A stretch of DNA of 64,000 nt, taken from NCBI RefSeq assembly GCF_003614435.1, contig NZ_CP025546.1, positions 1,178,001 through 1,242,000 of the forward strand, written 5' to 3'. Each line of letters begins with the position of its first letter. The first letter of the stretch is position 1. A program made the translations under genes and the position numbers. The notes under the pieces are model-generated. The model searched no databases and had not been told where the DNA came from. It was given only the letters and a program-made list of their open reading frames with translations. Positions 17,374 to 27,317 of this stretch are shown piece after piece. Source of the DNA: Mycobacterium paragordonae (GTDB lineage: Bacteria; Actinomycetota; Actinomycetes; Mycobacteriales; Mycobacteriaceae).

Positions 17374-18555
17374 GTGAGCACACACGGAATCGTGATCGTC
17401 GGCGGCGGGCTGGCTGCCGCCCGGACCGCCGAGCAACTGCGTCGTGCGGAGTACGCCGGCCCCATCACCATCGTCAGCGACGAGGTGCACCTGCCCTACG
17501 ACCGGCCACCGCTGTCCAAAGAGGTGCTGCGCAGCGAGATCGACGACACGGCCCTCAAACCGCGGGAGTGGTACGACGAGAAGGACATCACCCTGCGGCT
17601 GGGCCAGGCGGCCACCGGAATCGACACCGCGGCACAGACCGTGACGCTGGCCGACGGAACCTCGCTGGGCTACGACGAACTCGTCATTGCCACCGGCCTG
17701 GTGCCGCGGCGCATCCCGAGCCTGCCCGACCTGGACGGCATTCGGGTGTTGCGGTCCTTCGACGAATGCATGGCGCTGCGCACCCACGCGTCCTCGGCCA
17801 GCAAGGCGGTGGTGATCGGTGCGGGATTCATCGGCTGTGAGGTCGCGGCCAGCCTGCGCGGTCTCGGCGTCGACGTGGTCCTGGTGGAACCGCAGCCGAC
17901 GCCGCTGGCATCGGTGCTCGGCGAGCAGATCGGCGGGCTGGTGACGCGACTGCACCGCGACGAGGGTGTCGACGTGCGCACCGGCATCGGGGTGGCCGAG
18001 GTCCGTGGTGACGGTCACGTCGACACGGTGGTGCTCACCGACGGCGCGGAAGTTCCCGCCGACCTGGTGGTGGTCGGTATCGGCTCGCGCCCGGCCACCG
18101 GCTGGCTCGACGGCAGCGGCATCGAGGTCGATAACGGGGTCGTCTGCGACGAGGCCGGCCGCACCAGCGCCCCCAACGTCTGGGCGCTCGGTGACGTCGC
18201 TTCCTGGCGCGATGCCACGGGACACCAAGTGCGCGTGGAACATTGGAGCAACGTGGCCGACCAGACCAGGGTCGTGGTGCCCGCCATGCTGGGCCGCGAC
18301 GTGCCGTCCTCCGTCGTCGTCCCGTACTTCTGGAGCGATCAGTACGACGTCAAGATCCAGTGCCTGGGCGAACCCGAGGCCACCGACACCGTGCACATCG
18401 TCGAGGACGACGGGCGCAAGTTCCTGGCGTACTACGAACGCGACGGCGCCCTGGTCGGTGTGGTGGGCGGCGGGTTGCCCGGAAAAGTGATGAAGGTGCG
18501 CGCCAAAGTCGCTGCCGCCGTGCCGATTTCGGAGATGCTGAACGCCGGCGGCTAG
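17374..18555 (+). CDS. NAD(P)/FAD-dependent ferredoxin reductase
   Basis: A 393-residue flavoprotein reductase. The FAD motif IVIVGGGLAAARTAEQLR is followed by LPYDRPPLSKEVL, YDELVIATGLVPRR and a second dinucleotide motif KAVVIGAGFIGCEVAASLRGLGVDVVLVE. The FAD-closing motif is VWALGDVASWRD. The C-terminal domain, VEHWSNVADQTRVV and so on, is the one found in ferredoxin reductases of oxygenase systems. GTG start, 25 bases after the SDR gene, so the two are probably co-transcribed. It could serve a P450 ferredoxin or mycofactocin-linked electron flow; this is inference. Its stop overlaps the convergent VOC gene stop by four bases. Confidence 0.9.
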   Translation: MSTHGIVIVGGGLAAARTAEQLRRAEYAGPITIVSDEVHLPYDRPPLSKEVLRSEIDDTALKPREWYDEKDITLRLGQAATGIDTAAQTVTLADGTSLGYDELVIATGLVPRRIPSLPDLDGIRVLRSFDECMALRTHASSASKAVVIGAGFIGCEVAASLRGLGVDVVLVEPQPTPLASVLGEQIGGLVTRLHRDEGVDVRTGIGVAEVRGDGHVDTVVLTDGAEVPADLVVVGIGSRPATGWLDGSGIEVDNGVVCDEAGRTSAPNVWALGDVASWRDATGHQVRVEHWSNVADQTRVVVPAMLGRDVPSSVVVPYFWSDQYDVKIQCLGEPEATDTVHIVEDDGRKFLAYYERDGALVGVVGGGLPGKVMKVRAKVAAAVPISEMLNAGG

Positions 18556-19829
18556 AACTGCCCCAGGTAGAAGCGCGAGCCCTGGTCGTCGGTGCATTCG
18601 GCGGACAGGCCGTACGGCTGCCGGGACGGCTCGTCCAGCACGGTGCCGCCGGCCTCGCGTACCCGGGCCACCGCGGCGTCGATGTCGTCGACGGTCCACA
18701 TCGGCACCGTGGTGCGACGGGGGCTCCCGCCCGCGGCACCCGACATCGGGTGGGCCTCGCGCACCTGCCACCCGTCGCTGACGCGACCGGGTTCGAACGT
18801 CCAGCCCAGTACCCGCCCGTAGAAGTCACGGAAGCCGGCGGACTCCGGTACGTCGTAGGTCACGTAGGCCAGCTCGCCGGGTCCAGATCCGTTGAGCGCC
18901 GGGCGTTCCCGGCCCGGTGCCGGTTCGAGCACCGCGAACGCCGACCCCTGCGGGTCGGTGGCATCCAGGGTGACGCCGTGCTCGGAGCGCCGGGTCTCGC
19001 CGACCGACCCGCCGGCCGCGGTGATCGCCGCTCGCGCGTCGGCCAGGTCGGTGACGGCGTAGCAGCAGAACATGTTCGGCTCCGCGGCGCCGCCGTGGAT
19101 GTCGGTGGGCAGATCGGTGTTGGTCACCCGATGCGACGCCGCGTCGACGTTCCACCCCAGCACGTGTGTGTAGAAGGCCGCGGCGCGCTCGGCGTCGGGG
19201 ACCCGCAGCGAGATGTAACCGAGGTCGCCCCGCCGGATGCCGGCGACCGGGGTGGCCACCGGACCGCTCAGCATCCAGCGGTGACCGAACGGGTCGACGA
19301 TGGTCGCGTTGCGCGAGCCGTGGCCTTCGTAGATTTCACGCTGCACCGTCGCGCCGTGCTCGCGGACCCGCTGCAATGCGGCATCGGTGTCGGCGACATG
19401 CAGCATCAGGCTGACCGATACCGCGCCCGGCTGCGGACCCCGCAATCCCAACTCGGGGTACTCGTCGGCCAGATACAGCACCCCGTCGCCGATCTCGAGC
19501 TCGGCATGCCCGATCCGGCCGTCGTCCATCGCCATTGGTTCACCGACCACCACTGCGCCGAACGCCGCGGCGTACCAGTCGATCGCGGCCCGCGCGTCCC
19601 GTACGGACAGGTAGGGGAGTGCGGCCGGGCGGGGTGCGGGGGCGGGCTGTGCGGGCAGTTCGGAAATGGTTGCGCTCGAGAAGGCGGATGTGGCGGTCAT
19701 GACAACTCCTCCGGGGGGTAGTGACAGAGCGGACTCCAGCCGCGCACGCAACCGCGCGGTGAAGCCCGGATCGGGTTGCACCGGAAGGTCTTCGGTGCGC
19801 AGCACGTCGAGCGGATCGCGCTGACTCAT
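18552..19829 (-). CDS. Multi-domain VOC (glyoxalase-fold) protein linked to an ECF sigma factor
   Basis: A 425-residue protein starting at ATG 19829, overlapping the sigma-factor stop by four bases. An N-terminal segment of about 40 residues (DPLDVLRTEDLPVQPDPGFTARLRARLESAL) resembles the short tail seen at the start of sigma-linked partner proteins. Three VOC modules follow: ALPYLSVRDARAAIDWYAAAFG, GYISLRVPDAERAAAFYTHVLGW and AYVTYDVPESAGFRDFYGRVLGW. The VOC fold binds metals and small molecules in glyoxalases, dioxygenases and antibiotic-binding proteins. No catalytic assignment is possible. It may sense or sequester the signal that triggers the sigma factor; this is inference. Confidence 0.8.
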   Translation of the reverse strand: MSQRDPLDVLRTEDLPVQPDPGFTARLRARLESALSLPPGGVVMTATSAFSSATISELPAQPAPAPRPAALPYLSVRDARAAIDWYAAAFGAVVVGEPMAMDDGRIGHAELEIGDGVLYLADEYPELGLRGPQPGAVSVSLMLHVADTDAALQRVREHGATVQREIYEGHGSRNATIVDPFGHRWMLSGPVATPVAGIRRGDLGYISLRVPDAERAAAFYTHVLGWNVDAASHRVTNTDLPTDIHGGAAEPNMFCCYAVTDLADARAAITAAGGSVGETRRSEHGVTLDATDPQGSAFAVLEPAPGRERPALNGSGPGELAYVTYDVPESAGFRDFYGRVLGWTFEPGRVSDGWQVREAHPMSGAAGGSPRRTTVPMWTVDDIDAAVARVREAGGTVLDEPSRQPYGLSAECTDDQGSRFYLGQF

Positions 19830-20353
19830 GACGTGCCCCCTTCCGGATACTCTTTTCGGAACGCTCTCTTGGCGCGAACCAGCAGCGCCTCGGTGGCGTG
19901 CACGGTGCGCCCGAGCAAGGCGGCGCACTCGCCGACGCTGCAGTCATCCATATAACGCAGCACCAGCACCGCGCGGTGTGAGTCGCTCAGTCTCTCCAGC
20001 ACGCTCTCGGCGACCAGCCGGTCCAGCTCGGCATCCCAGTCGTCGGGCGGGTCTCCCGGCTCCGGTGGATCGGCCACCGGCACCGGATCCCGCCGGCGCC
20101 GGTAGTGGTCGGCCAGTTTGTGCCGCGCCACTCCCATCAGCCAGGGCATGGCGATCGGCGGCGGATCACCTGCACGTGCGGCGGCTCGCGCGGTTTGCAG
20201 TCCGGCCAGGAACGTCTCCGACGTCAGATCCTCCGCCGTCCCGCGGTCGCCGCAGCGGCGCACGAAGTAGCCGTAGACGACCGGCAGCGCTTCGTCGTAC
20301 AGCTCCAGCAGCGCGCTCGCGACGTCGCGCTCGCGGTGCGGTTGGGCGCTCAC
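19826..20353 (-). CDS. ECF-type RNA polymerase sigma factor
   Basis: A 175-residue sigma factor. Region 2 shows YDEALPVVYGYFVRRCGDRGTAEDLTSETFLAGL and PWLMGVARHKLADHYRRRR. Region 4 shows LERLSDSHRAVLVLRYMDDCSVGECAALLGRTVHATEALLVRAKRAF. An acidic, Pro-rich linker separates them. No anti-sigma gene is adjacent; the coupled downstream gene encodes a multi-VOC protein. The GTG start has no Shine-Dalgarno, and the AT-rich GATATTAAGAAT stands directly upstream, so the transcript may be leaderless. It is transcribed away from the DUF2332 gene only by a 64-base gap on the same strand. Confidence 0.88.
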   Translation of the reverse strand: MSAQPHRERDVASALLELYDEALPVVYGYFVRRCGDRGTAEDLTSETFLAGLQTARAAARAGDPPPIAMPWLMGVARHKLADHYRRRRDPVPVADPPEPGDPPDDWDAELDRLVAESVLERLSDSHRAVLVLRYMDDCSVGECAALLGRTVHATEALLVRAKRAFRKEYPEGGTS

Positions 20354-20417
20354 ATTCTTAATATCGTTGTGGCGGCCCGAACTCCGACGGGGTCAGCGAA
20401 AAAACTTTTCCCCGGCG

Positions 20418-21467
20418 TCACTGCCAGTGCACCGGGGCGCCGTGGGCGTGGCATTCGGCCAGCACCCGCTCCTCGCCGCCGGGCCATGCGGTCGCCCGCA
20501 CCAGGAATTTCAGCGTGCCCTCCGGCCCCTCTCGCGCCGGCTCGAGAGTCAGGTGCGCCAACGGTTTCAGCGCGTCCGCCTGCGCGGCCAGCCTGTCGAT
20601 CCCGGCCCGCACCGCGGCGCGTTCGTCCGTGGAAAGGTACTGCCAGGTGATCGAATGCCACAGCACGGTCAGCGCACCTTCGGCCAGGGTCAGCCCGGCG
20701 ACGGCATCCGCCGCCGTGCAGCGCTCCAAGTGCGCCGGCACCTCGCGGGCCACCGCGATGGCGCCGCGCACCCGGGTCAGTCTGGCGTGCTGGTCGGGCC
20801 ACACGTAACTGAGCACGGTCAACTCCCCGTCGGGTTCAGTCACGTCGATTGGCGCGATGTCGTAACCGTGCCGTTCGGCGATCTGCAGTCCGCCGCCCGG
20901 GGGTAGCTGGCCGTGCCATGCGTCATCGATCACTACCGGCGAGTCGGGCGGTCCCCACTGATTGCCGGCGTATCGGTAGTGGTACCGGTCGGCGCGCAGA
21001 TTCAGCCCGGCGCTGCTGCCGATCTCGAAAAGCCTTATCGGCAATCGGAATTCGCTGTGAAGGTGCAGCAGGCCACCGATCAGTGCCGCCGACCGGCCCA
21101 CCTCGTTGGTCTGCGGAGGACGGCGCAGCGCCGCCCGCAACGCGTCGGGCCGCTCGGCCGCGACGTGCAGAATCTCGGGCCAGGCGCGCTGCGCGTCCCA
21201 GCTGCCGCCCGCGCTGGGATACCAGCGGCGCAGATGTGCCGCCCGTCCGTCGAGCACCATGCGGTGCAGCCCGCCGAGCAACCGCAGCGGCAGCGCCTGG
21301 CCCGATGGCGCCTCCTCGTGACCGGTGAGGATGCTCGCGAACACGCCGCCGGTCTCCACGTCGCCGGCCACCAGGTCGAAGAGTTCGCCGTACATCGCCG
21401 ACCCGGATCGGGCGCAGAAGCGGCCCTGCGACCGGAGGGTGTGCAGCAGATGCTCTATGGCGCTCAC
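20418..21467 (-). CDS. DUF2332 family protein
   Basis: A 349-residue protein whose GTG start (21467) overlaps the mftR stop, so it is coupled to mftR. The central sequence [22 protein letters not shown] looks like the glycine-rich motif I of a Rossmann-type SAM-binding fold. [22 protein letters not shown] and [14 protein letters not shown] are further conserved blocks. No catalytic role is known. A homologue lies at the same place beside mftR in M. tuberculosis (Rv0690c, from memory), so linkage to mycofactocin control is conserved in mycobacteria, though a role in its biosynthesis is unproven. Confidence 0.8.
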   Translation of the reverse strand: MSAIEHLLHTLRSQGRFCARSGSAMYGELFDLVAGDVETGGVFASILTGHEEAPSGQALPLRLLGGLHRMVLDGRAAHLRRWYPSAGGSWDAQRAWPEILHVAAERPDALRAALRRPPQTNEVGRSAALIGGLLHLHSEFRLPIRLFEIGSSAGLNLRADRYHYRYAGNQWGPPDSPVVIDDAWHGQLPPGGGLQIAERHGYDIAPIDVTEPDGELTVLSYVWPDQHARLTRVRGAIAVAREVPAHLERCTAADAVAGLTLAEGALTVLWHSITWQYLSTDERAAVRAGIDRLAAQADALKPLAHLTLEPAREGPEGTLKFLVRATAWPGGEERVLAECHAHGAPVHWQ

Positions 21468-22057
21468 TCGAGTGAGTCCAGGCCCGCCCCGATGACGTCG
21501 AACGCATTACCGAGCGCCTCGGGCAGCGAAACCGACTCATCGCCGAGCCAGTGCTCGTAAGCGCTCAGCGCGACCCCGAGCATCGTCCACGCGACGGTCT
21601 GCGGGACCAGGTCGGTCGTCTTGCCGCCCGACCTGCGGGCGACGAAGCCGGCGATCACCTCCCGCCAGCCTGCGTACATCGTCAACGAATACGCCTGCAG
21701 CTCAGCCGTTTCCAGGATCACCCGCATGCGCTGGCGATGCCGGACCGACTCGCATTCGTCGAAGGTGTTGAACGCCAGCAGTGCCCCGCGCAGCGCCTCG
21801 CGCAGCGGTACCCGTGGATCGACGCGGTCCAGCAGTTCCTGCAGTTGTTCGAGGTGGGCGTCGAAGTCGCCCCACGGAATCGCGTTCTTGGAGGCGTAGT
21901 AGCGGAACAGGGTTCGGCGCGCTATCCCGGCGGCATGTGCGACGTCGTCGACGCTGACCTCAGCGAACCCGCGTGCCGCGAACAGGTCGATCGCGACGTC
22001 AGTGATGTGCAAAGGCGTCGTCGAGCGGCGCCTGCCCACCCGCGACTCCGGCAGCAT
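21464..22057 (-). CDS. mftR: Mycofactocin system TetR regulator MftR
   Basis: A 197-residue TetR regulator. The HTH reads [56 protein letters not shown]; the [18 protein letters not shown] stretch is typical of MftR. The start at 22057 ([12 protein letters not shown]) matches the remembered 198-residue M. tuberculosis protein. An upstream in-frame ATG at 22093 would add 12 residues and is not excluded. It is divergent from mftA. Family members repress mft genes and are reported to respond to long-chain acyl-CoA; a DUF2332 gene is coupled downstream. Confidence 0.9.
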   Translation of the reverse strand: MLPESRVGRRRSTTPLHITDVAIDLFAARGFAEVSVDDVAHAAGIARRTLFRYYASKNAIPWGDFDAHLEQLQELLDRVDPRVPLREALRGALLAFNTFDECESVRHRQRMRVILETAELQAYSLTMYAGWREVIAGFVARRSGGKTTDLVPQTVAWTMLGVALSAYEHWLGDESVSLPEALGNAFDVIGAGLDSLE

Positions 22058-22104
22058 CAGACCCCGCCCTTCCATTTCGGCACTCGATGCCATATTCTGG
22101 CCAC

Positions 22105-22122
22105 GGTCGTGAGATTGTGACC
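22105..22122. promoter_or_regulatory. Candidate MftR operator
   Basis: GGTCGTGAGATTGTGACC lies in the mftR-mftA divergent interval. The outer four bases on each side are a perfect inverted pair (GGTC/GACC), and GTGA occurs twice inside. The position fits autoregulation of mftR and repression of mftA. No further support is visible. Confidence 0.3.
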
Positions 22123-22168
22123 AGCACCACCCATCATTGCCGAATTCCTTCGATGAAAGGCAACCGCC

Positions 22169-22258
22169 ATGGACAACGAGAACCAGACTGAGGCCGAACT
22201 CGTCACCGAGACGCTGGTGGAAGAGGTCTCCATCGACGGCATGTGCGGGGTCTACTGA
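22169..22258 (+). CDS. mftA: Mycofactocin precursor peptide MftA
   Basis: A 29-residue precursor, short enough to be missed by length-filtered gene calling. It begins [11 protein letters not shown], continues with an acidic leader and ends in the diagnostic IDGMCGVY. From known chemistry, MftC oxidatively decarboxylates the last Tyr and links it to the preceding Val. MftE then frees the Val-Tyr-derived piece, which becomes the redox-active core of mycofactocin. AAAGG lies eight bases upstream of the ATG. mftB starts two bases after the stop. Confidence 0.95.
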   Translation: MDNENQTEAELVTETLVEEVSIDGMCGVY

Positions 22259-22260
22259 CG

Positions 22261-22566
22261 GTGGCCGCCCCCGCGCCGGCCCGGGAGAGCGCGAAGTTCG
22301 ACCCGGACAGCGGCTGGCGCCTGCATCCGCAGGTGGCGATCCGGCCGGAACCCTTTGGGGCGCTGTTGTATCACTTCGGCACCCGCAAACTATCGTTCCT
22401 GAAGAATCGCACCATCCTGACCGTGGTGCAGTCGCTGGCCGAGCACCCCGACGTGCGGTCCGCATGCCGGGCCGCCGGCGTCGACGACCCCGACCAGGGC
22501 CCGTACCTGCACGCGCTGGATGTGCTGGCCCGCTCCACCATGCTGGTACCCCGGGAGGCACCATGA
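22261..22566 (+). CDS. mftB: Mycofactocin peptide chaperone MftB
   Basis: A 101-residue protein from the GTG at 22261. It is a RiPP recognition element that holds the MftA leader for the radical SAM enzyme. The conserved core is [46 protein letters not shown], a winged-helix-like fold. Its stop overlaps the mftC start by four bases (ATGA). An in-frame GTG at 22243 inside mftA would add six residues but is not needed. Confidence 0.93.
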   Translation: MAAPAPARESAKFDPDSGWRLHPQVAIRPEPFGALLYHFGTRKLSFLKNRTILTVVQSLAEHPDVRSACRAAGVDDPDQGPYLHALDVLARSTMLVPREAP

Positions 22567-23756
22567 CCACCGCAGCAAGAGTCCCCGCGCTGATCGAGCA
22601 GTTCGAGCACGGGCTCGACGCGCCGATCTGCCTGACCTGGGAGCTGACCTACGCCTGCAACCTGGCGTGTGTGCACTGCCTGTCGTCGTCGGGCAAACGC
22701 GACCCGGGTGAGTTGTCCACCCGTCAGTGCAAGGACATCATCGACGAACTCGAACGCATGCAGGTGTTCTACGTGAACATCGGCGGCGGCGAACCCACTG
22801 TGCGACCGGACTTCTGGGAGTTGGTGGACTATGCGACCGAGCACCACGTCGGGGTGAAGTTCTCCACCAACGGCGTGCGCATCACGCCCGAGGTGGCGGC
22901 GCGACTGGCGGCCAGCGACTACGTTGATGTCCAGATTTCCCTGGACGGCGCCACTGCCGAGGTCAACGACGCCGTGCGCGGTCCCGGGTCGTTCGCCATG
23001 GCGGTGCGGGCGCTGGAGAACCTGGCTGCAGCCGGGTTCCGCGACGCCAAGATTTCGGTCGTGGTGACCCGGCACAATGTGGACCAGCTCGACGAATTCG
23101 CCGCGCTGGCAAGCCGTTATGGTGCCACGCTGCGCATCACCCGGTTGCGGCCGTCGGGACGCGGGGCCGACGTCTGGGAGGAATTGCACCCCACGTCCGA
23201 GCAGCAGGTGCAGCTGTACGACTGGCTGGTGGCCAAGGGCGAAGGGGTGCTGACCGGTGACTCGTTCTTCCACCTGGCGCCGCTGGGTTCGCCGGGCGCG
23301 CTGGCCGGGCTGAACATGTGCGGCGCCGGCCGGGTGGTGTGCCTGATCGACCCGGTGGGCGACGTGTACGCCTGCCCGTTCGCCATCCACGACCGCTTCC
23401 TGGCCGGAAACGTGTTGACGGACAGCGGTTTCGGCCTCGGTTTTGCCAGTGTCTGGAAGAACGCCCCGCTGTTCCGCGAACTGCGCGAGCCGCAGTCCGC
23501 CGGAGCCTGTGGCAGTTGCGGGCACTACGACAGCTGCCGGGGCGGCTGCATGGCGGCGAAGTTTTTCACCGGCCTGCCGATGGACGGTCCCGATCCCGAG
23601 TGCGTACAGGGTCACGGTGCGCCGGCGCTGGAGGCCGAACGTGAGACACCACGGCCGCGCGTCGACCACTCCCGTGGTAAGCGGCTCAGCACTCCGGTGC
23701 CGTTGACCCTGTCCATGAGGCCGCCGTCGCGGCTGTGCAACGAAAGCCCCGTATAA
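22563..23756 (+). CDS. mftC: Mycofactocin radical SAM maturase MftC
   Basis: A 397-residue radical SAM/SPASM enzyme. Cys32, Cys36 and Cys39 in [10 protein letters not shown] bind the SAM cluster, followed by [16 protein letters not shown]. The SPASM region supplies cysteines in [24 protein letters not shown] and [20 protein letters not shown] for auxiliary clusters. It decarboxylates and cross-links the C-terminal Val-Tyr of MftA. A Pro/Arg-rich tail of about 45 residues follows the last SPASM cysteine. ATGA overlap with mftB; mftD starts two bases after the stop. Confidence 0.95.
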   Translation: MTTAARVPALIEQFEHGLDAPICLTWELTYACNLACVHCLSSSGKRDPGELSTRQCKDIIDELERMQVFYVNIGGGEPTVRPDFWELVDYATEHHVGVKFSTNGVRITPEVAARLAASDYVDVQISLDGATAEVNDAVRGPGSFAMAVRALENLAAAGFRDAKISVVVTRHNVDQLDEFAALASRYGATLRITRLRPSGRGADVWEELHPTSEQQVQLYDWLVAKGEGVLTGDSFFHLAPLGSPGALAGLNMCGAGRVVCLIDPVGDVYACPFAIHDRFLAGNVLTDSGFGLGFASVWKNAPLFRELREPQSAGACGSCGHYDSCRGGCMAAKFFTGLPMDGPDPECVQGHGAPALEAERETPRPRVDHSRGKRLSTPVPLTLSMRPPSRLCNESPV

Positions 23757-23758
23757 CC

Positions 23759-24934
23759 ATGGCAGACCAATGGTTTGAAACCGTCGCGATTGCCCAGCAA
23801 CGCGCTAAGCGGCGGCTGCCGAAATCCGTCTATTCGTCGCTTATCTCGGCCAGCGAAAAAGGCGTAACGGTAGCCGACAATGTGGCGGCATTCAGCGAAC
23901 TCGGATTCGCTCCGCACGTCATCGGTGCCAGCGCGAAACGCGACCTCTCGACCACCGTTATGGGCCAGGATATTTCGATGCCGGTCCTCATTTCGCCGAC
24001 CGGCGTCCAGGCGGTCGATCCGGACGGTGAGGTCGCCGTCGCACGGGCCGCCGCGGCCCGCGGCACGGCCATGGGTCTGTCCTCGTTCGCCAGTAAGCCG
24101 ATCGAGGAGGTCATCGCCGCCAACCCCAAGATCTTCTTCCAGATCTACTGGCTCGGCGGGCGGGACGCGATCGCCGAACGGGCCGAGCGGGCTCGTGCGG
24201 CCGGTGCGGCCGGATTGATCGTCACCACCGACTGGACGTTCTCGCACGGGCGCGACTGGGGCAGCCCCAAGATCCCCGAAGAGATGAACCTGAAGAACAT
24301 CCTGAAGCTGTCGCCGGAGGCGATCACCAAGCCGCGTTGGCTGTGGAAGTTCGGCAAGACGATGCGGCCGCCGGACCTGCGGGTACCCAACCAGGGCCGC
24401 CGCGGTGAGCCCGGCCCGCCCTTCTTCGCCGCGTACGGCGAGTGGATGGGCACACCCCCGCCTACCTGGGAGGACATCGCCTGGCTGCGGGAACTATGGG
24501 GCGGACCGTTCATGCTCAAGGGCGTCATGCGCGTCGACGACGCCAAAAGGGCAGTGGACGCTGGTGTTTCGGCGATCTCGGTGTCCAATCACGGCGGCAA
24601 CAACCTGGACGGCACGCCCGCGTCGATCCGCGCGCTGCCGGCGGTGGCCGAGGCCGTCGGCGACCAGGTCGAGGTCCTGCTCGACGGTGGCATCCGCCGG
24701 GGAAGTGACGTCGTCAAGGCCGTCGCACTCGGCGCGCGCGCGGTGATGATCGGTCGGGCCTATCTGTGGGGTCTGGCGGCGGCCGGCCAAGCCGGCGTCG
24801 AGAACGTGCTCGACATCCTGCACGGCGGCATCGACTCGGCGCTGATGGGCCTCGGGCATTCCTCCATTCACGACCTCACCGCCGACGACATCTTGATTCC
24901 GTCCGGATTCACCCGGGAGTTGGGCATTCGCTGA
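23759..24934 (+). CDS. mftD: FMN-dependent mycofactocin oxidase MftD
   Basis: A 391-residue member of the alpha-hydroxyacid oxidase/dehydrogenase family (lldD-like) with an FMN TIM barrel. Landmarks are DISMPVLISPTGVQAVDPDGE, GLIVTTDWTFSHGRDWG, the proton-accepting histidine in VSNHGGNNLDG, and LLDGGIRRGSDVVKAVALGARAVMIGRAYLWGLA. In the pathway it oxidatively deaminates the amine intermediate released by MftE to give the alpha-keto amide redox centre. Start at ATG 23759, two bases after mftC. Confidence 0.93.
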   Translation: MADQWFETVAIAQQRAKRRLPKSVYSSLISASEKGVTVADNVAAFSELGFAPHVIGASAKRDLSTTVMGQDISMPVLISPTGVQAVDPDGEVAVARAAAARGTAMGLSSFASKPIEEVIAANPKIFFQIYWLGGRDAIAERAERARAAGAAGLIVTTDWTFSHGRDWGSPKIPEEMNLKNILKLSPEAITKPRWLWKFGKTMRPPDLRVPNQGRRGEPGPPFFAAYGEWMGTPPPTWEDIAWLRELWGGPFMLKGVMRVDDAKRAVDAGVSAISVSNHGGNNLDGTPASIRALPAVAEAVGDQVEVLLDGGIRRGSDVVKAVALGARAVMIGRAYLWGLAAAGQAGVENVLDILHGGIDSALMGLGHSSIHDLTADDILIPSGFTRELGIR

Positions 24935-25153
24935 ACTGGTCGCGGCTGGCCGTATCACGCACAGCCTGGCCATATTACGAAGTCACGGTTTTACTGCGCC
25001 GGGCCCTACCACAGAGTCGGCGACTCGGGAATGACCATTTGCCCGAAACTGGTACTGGCGGGGCAGTCGTGGCAAACGAGCAGAGATTTCGCCAATCGAT
25101 CAACAGCACGGAAAAAAAATTCGATAGATAGGGCAACAATCGGTGCACGCCAG
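24935..25153 (+). promoter_or_regulatory. AT-rich gap between mftD and mftE, possible internal promoter
   Basis: This 219-base gap interrupts an otherwise tightly packed operon. It holds an eight-base A run (GGAAAAAAAATTCG) and the AT-rich GATAGATAG close to mftE, which would suit a -10 region. No clear -35 was found, and no convincing ORF or hairpin. The same frame as mftE is open back to an ATG at 25031, but there is no Shine-Dalgarno there. Confidence 0.3.
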
Positions 25154-25882
25154 GTGAATTCGTCTTACCATCACCGGGTGCCTGTACACGGCGAACTGGG
25201 GGATTCGACGTCGAGCCAACTCTCCATATCCGCATCGCCGTCAATATTGATTCCGCTAGGGGCTACCGAACAACATGGTCCGCACCTGCCATTGGACACC
25301 GACACCCGGATCGCCACGGCGGTCGCCCGCGCCGTGGGTGAGCGGCTCTACTGGATGGTGGCGCCCGCGATCGCATACGGCGCCAGTGGCGAGCACCAGA
25401 GTTTCGACGGAACGATCTCGATCGGCACGGATGCCTTGACCACGTTGTTGGTGGAATACGGGCGCTCGGCGACCTGCTGGGCGCAGCGGCTGGTGTTCGT
25501 CAACGGCCACGGCGGCAATATCAGCGCGCTGCAGAATGCGATCGGCCGGCTCCGCGCCGAGGGCCGCGACGCCGGGTGGTGCGCCTGCGCCTGCGCCGGC
25601 GGCGATGCGCACGCCGGCCACACCGAAACATCCGTGCTGCTCCACATCTCGCCGGACTCCGTGCACACCGACCGCATGCTCGCCGGCAACGAAGCGCCGC
25701 TGCGCGAGTTGTTGCCGTCCATGCGACGGGGCGGGGTCGCGGCAGTCAGTCGCATCGGGGTGCTGGGAGATCCGACCACGGCCTCCGCGGCCGAGGGGAG
25801 CCGGATCTTCAGCGAGATGGTCGACGACTGTGCCCGGCGCATCGGCCGTTGGACGCCCGGTGCCGACGGGATGCTGACGTGA
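25154..25882 (+). CDS. mftE: Mycofactocin precursor peptidase MftE
   Basis: A 242-residue creatininase-family metallopeptidase. The metal ligands are in [17 protein letters not shown] (Glu39, His41), VFVNGHGGN and [11 protein letters not shown]. It cleaves the modified MftA to free the Val-Tyr-derived product. Several GTG starts are possible. The GTG at 25154 gives MNSSYHHR, which matches the MNSAYHR start remembered for M. tuberculosis MftE; 25178 is the alternative. Neither has a strong Shine-Dalgarno. The stop overlaps the mftF GTG by four bases. Confidence 0.92.
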   Translation: MNSSYHHRVPVHGELGDSTSSQLSISASPSILIPLGATEQHGPHLPLDTDTRIATAVARAVGERLYWMVAPAIAYGASGEHQSFDGTISIGTDALTTLLVEYGRSATCWAQRLVFVNGHGGNISALQNAIGRLRAEGRDAGWCACACAGGDAHAGHTETSVLLHISPDSVHTDRMLAGNEAPLRELLPSMRRGGVAAVSRIGVLGDPTTASAAEGSRIFSEMVDDCARRIGRWTPGADGMLT

Positions 25883-27309
25883 CCGCGCCGGTGACCCGGC
25901 TGCCGAATGGATTTGCTGTTCAGGTCGATCGCCGGGTCCGGGTGCTCGGCGACGGCAAGGCCCTGCTGGGTGGCTCGCCGACCCGGCTGCTGCGGTTGGC
26001 GCCAGCCGCCCAGGGCATGCTCTGCGACGGCCGGCTCAAGGTTCGCGACGAGGTCAGCGCCCAGCTGGCCCGCACCTTGCTGGACGCCACCGTAGCCCAC
26101 CCGCGCCCCGCGACGGGCCCCTCCCATCGCGATGTCACGGTCGTTATTCCGGTGCGGGACAACATATCTGGTGTACGACGACTGGTCACGTCGCTGCGCG
26201 GGCTGCGGGTCATCGTCGTCGACGACGGGTCCGCCGTCCCGATCGAACTGGAAGATTTCGCGGGATCGCACTGCGACATCGAAGTGTTGCACCACGTACG
26301 CAGCAAAGGCCCGGCGGCAGCTCGGAACACTGGACTGGCGGCCTGCACCACCGACTTCGTGGCATTCCTGGATTCCGATGTGGCACCGCGTCGCGGCTGG
26401 CTCGAAGCTTTGCTGGGCCACTTCTGCGACCCGACAGTCGCACTGGTGGCGCCCCGCATCGTGGGTCTGGGGCAGGACGAGAACGTGATCGCCCGCTACG
26501 AAGCGGTGCACTCGTCGCTGGACCTGGGCCTGCGGGAGGCGCCGGTACTGCCGCACAGCGCCGTGTCCTACGTGCCGAGTGCGGCAATCGTGTGCCGCAC
26601 GTCGGCGATCCGGGGTGTCGGCGGATTCGACGAGACGATGCACTCCGGCGAAGACGTCGACCTGTGCTGGCGACTGGTTGAAACCGGCGCCCGGTTACGG
26701 TACGAGCCGATCGCGTTGGTCGCCCATGACCACCGGACCGAGTTGCGGGACTGGATCGCTCGCAAGGCGTTCTACGGAGGCTCGGCGGCGCCGTTGTCGG
26801 TGCGGCACCCCGACAAGACCGCGCCGGTGGTGATTTCCGGTTGGGCGCTGACGGCCTGGATCCTCATGTCGCTCGGAACCGGCCTTGCCCAATTGGCGTC
26901 GATCGTCATCGCCGTGCTCACCGGCCGCCGGATCGCCAAGGCCCTGCGCGGCGCCGACACATCGGTGGAGACCTCGCTGTGGGACGTGGTCGTCATCGCC
27001 ACCCGGGGACTGTGGTCGGCGGCGCTGCAATTGGCATCGGCCATCTGCCGGCACTACTGGCCGGTGGCCCTGCTGGCGGCGATGCTGTCGCGGCACTTCC
27101 GGCATGTCGTGGTGGTCGCGGCGATCGTCGACGGGGTGGCGGACTGGCTGCGCCGCCGAGACGCCGTCGGTGAGGACGCCGAACCGATCGGCCTGCTGAC
27201 CTTCCTGTTGCTCAAGCGCATCGACGACCTGGCCTACGGAATCGGCCTCTGGTACGGCGTGGTACGCGAACGCAACATCGGCGCACTCAAGCCACAGATC
27301 CGGACGTAA
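25879..27309 (+). CDS. mftF: Mycofactocin glycosyltransferase MftF
   Basis: A 476-residue family-2 glycosyltransferase. After about 90 N-terminal residues the GT-A domain opens with [18 protein letters not shown], then [32 protein letters not shown] (the DSD metal/sugar motif) and [19 protein letters not shown]. Hydrophobic segments near 320-345 and 390-430 suggest membrane association at the C-terminal half. The enzyme adds the oligoglucose chain of mycofactocin. Coupled to mftE by a GTGA overlap. Confidence 0.92.
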   Translation: MTAPVTRLPNGFAVQVDRRVRVLGDGKALLGGSPTRLLRLAPAAQGMLCDGRLKVRDEVSAQLARTLLDATVAHPRPATGPSHRDVTVVIPVRDNISGVRRLVTSLRGLRVIVVDDGSAVPIELEDFAGSHCDIEVLHHVRSKGPAAARNTGLAACTTDFVAFLDSDVAPRRGWLEALLGHFCDPTVALVAPRIVGLGQDENVIARYEAVHSSLDLGLREAPVLPHSAVSYVPSAAIVCRTSAIRGVGGFDETMHSGEDVDLCWRLVETGARLRYEPIALVAHDHRTELRDWIARKAFYGGSAAPLSVRHPDKTAPVVISGWALTAWILMSLGTGLAQLASIVIAVLTGRRIAKALRGADTSVETSLWDVVVIATRGLWSAALQLASAICRHYWPVALLAAMLSRHFRHVVVVAAIVDGVADWLRRRDAVGEDAEPIGLLTFLLLKRIDDLAYGIGLWYGVVRERNIGALKPQIRT

Positions 27310-27317
27310 CGGCCGCC

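Noticed and set aside
25031..25153. N-terminal extension of MftE from ATG 25031
   Set aside because: There is no Shine-Dalgarno, and the added residues do not resemble the MftE start known from M. tuberculosis.
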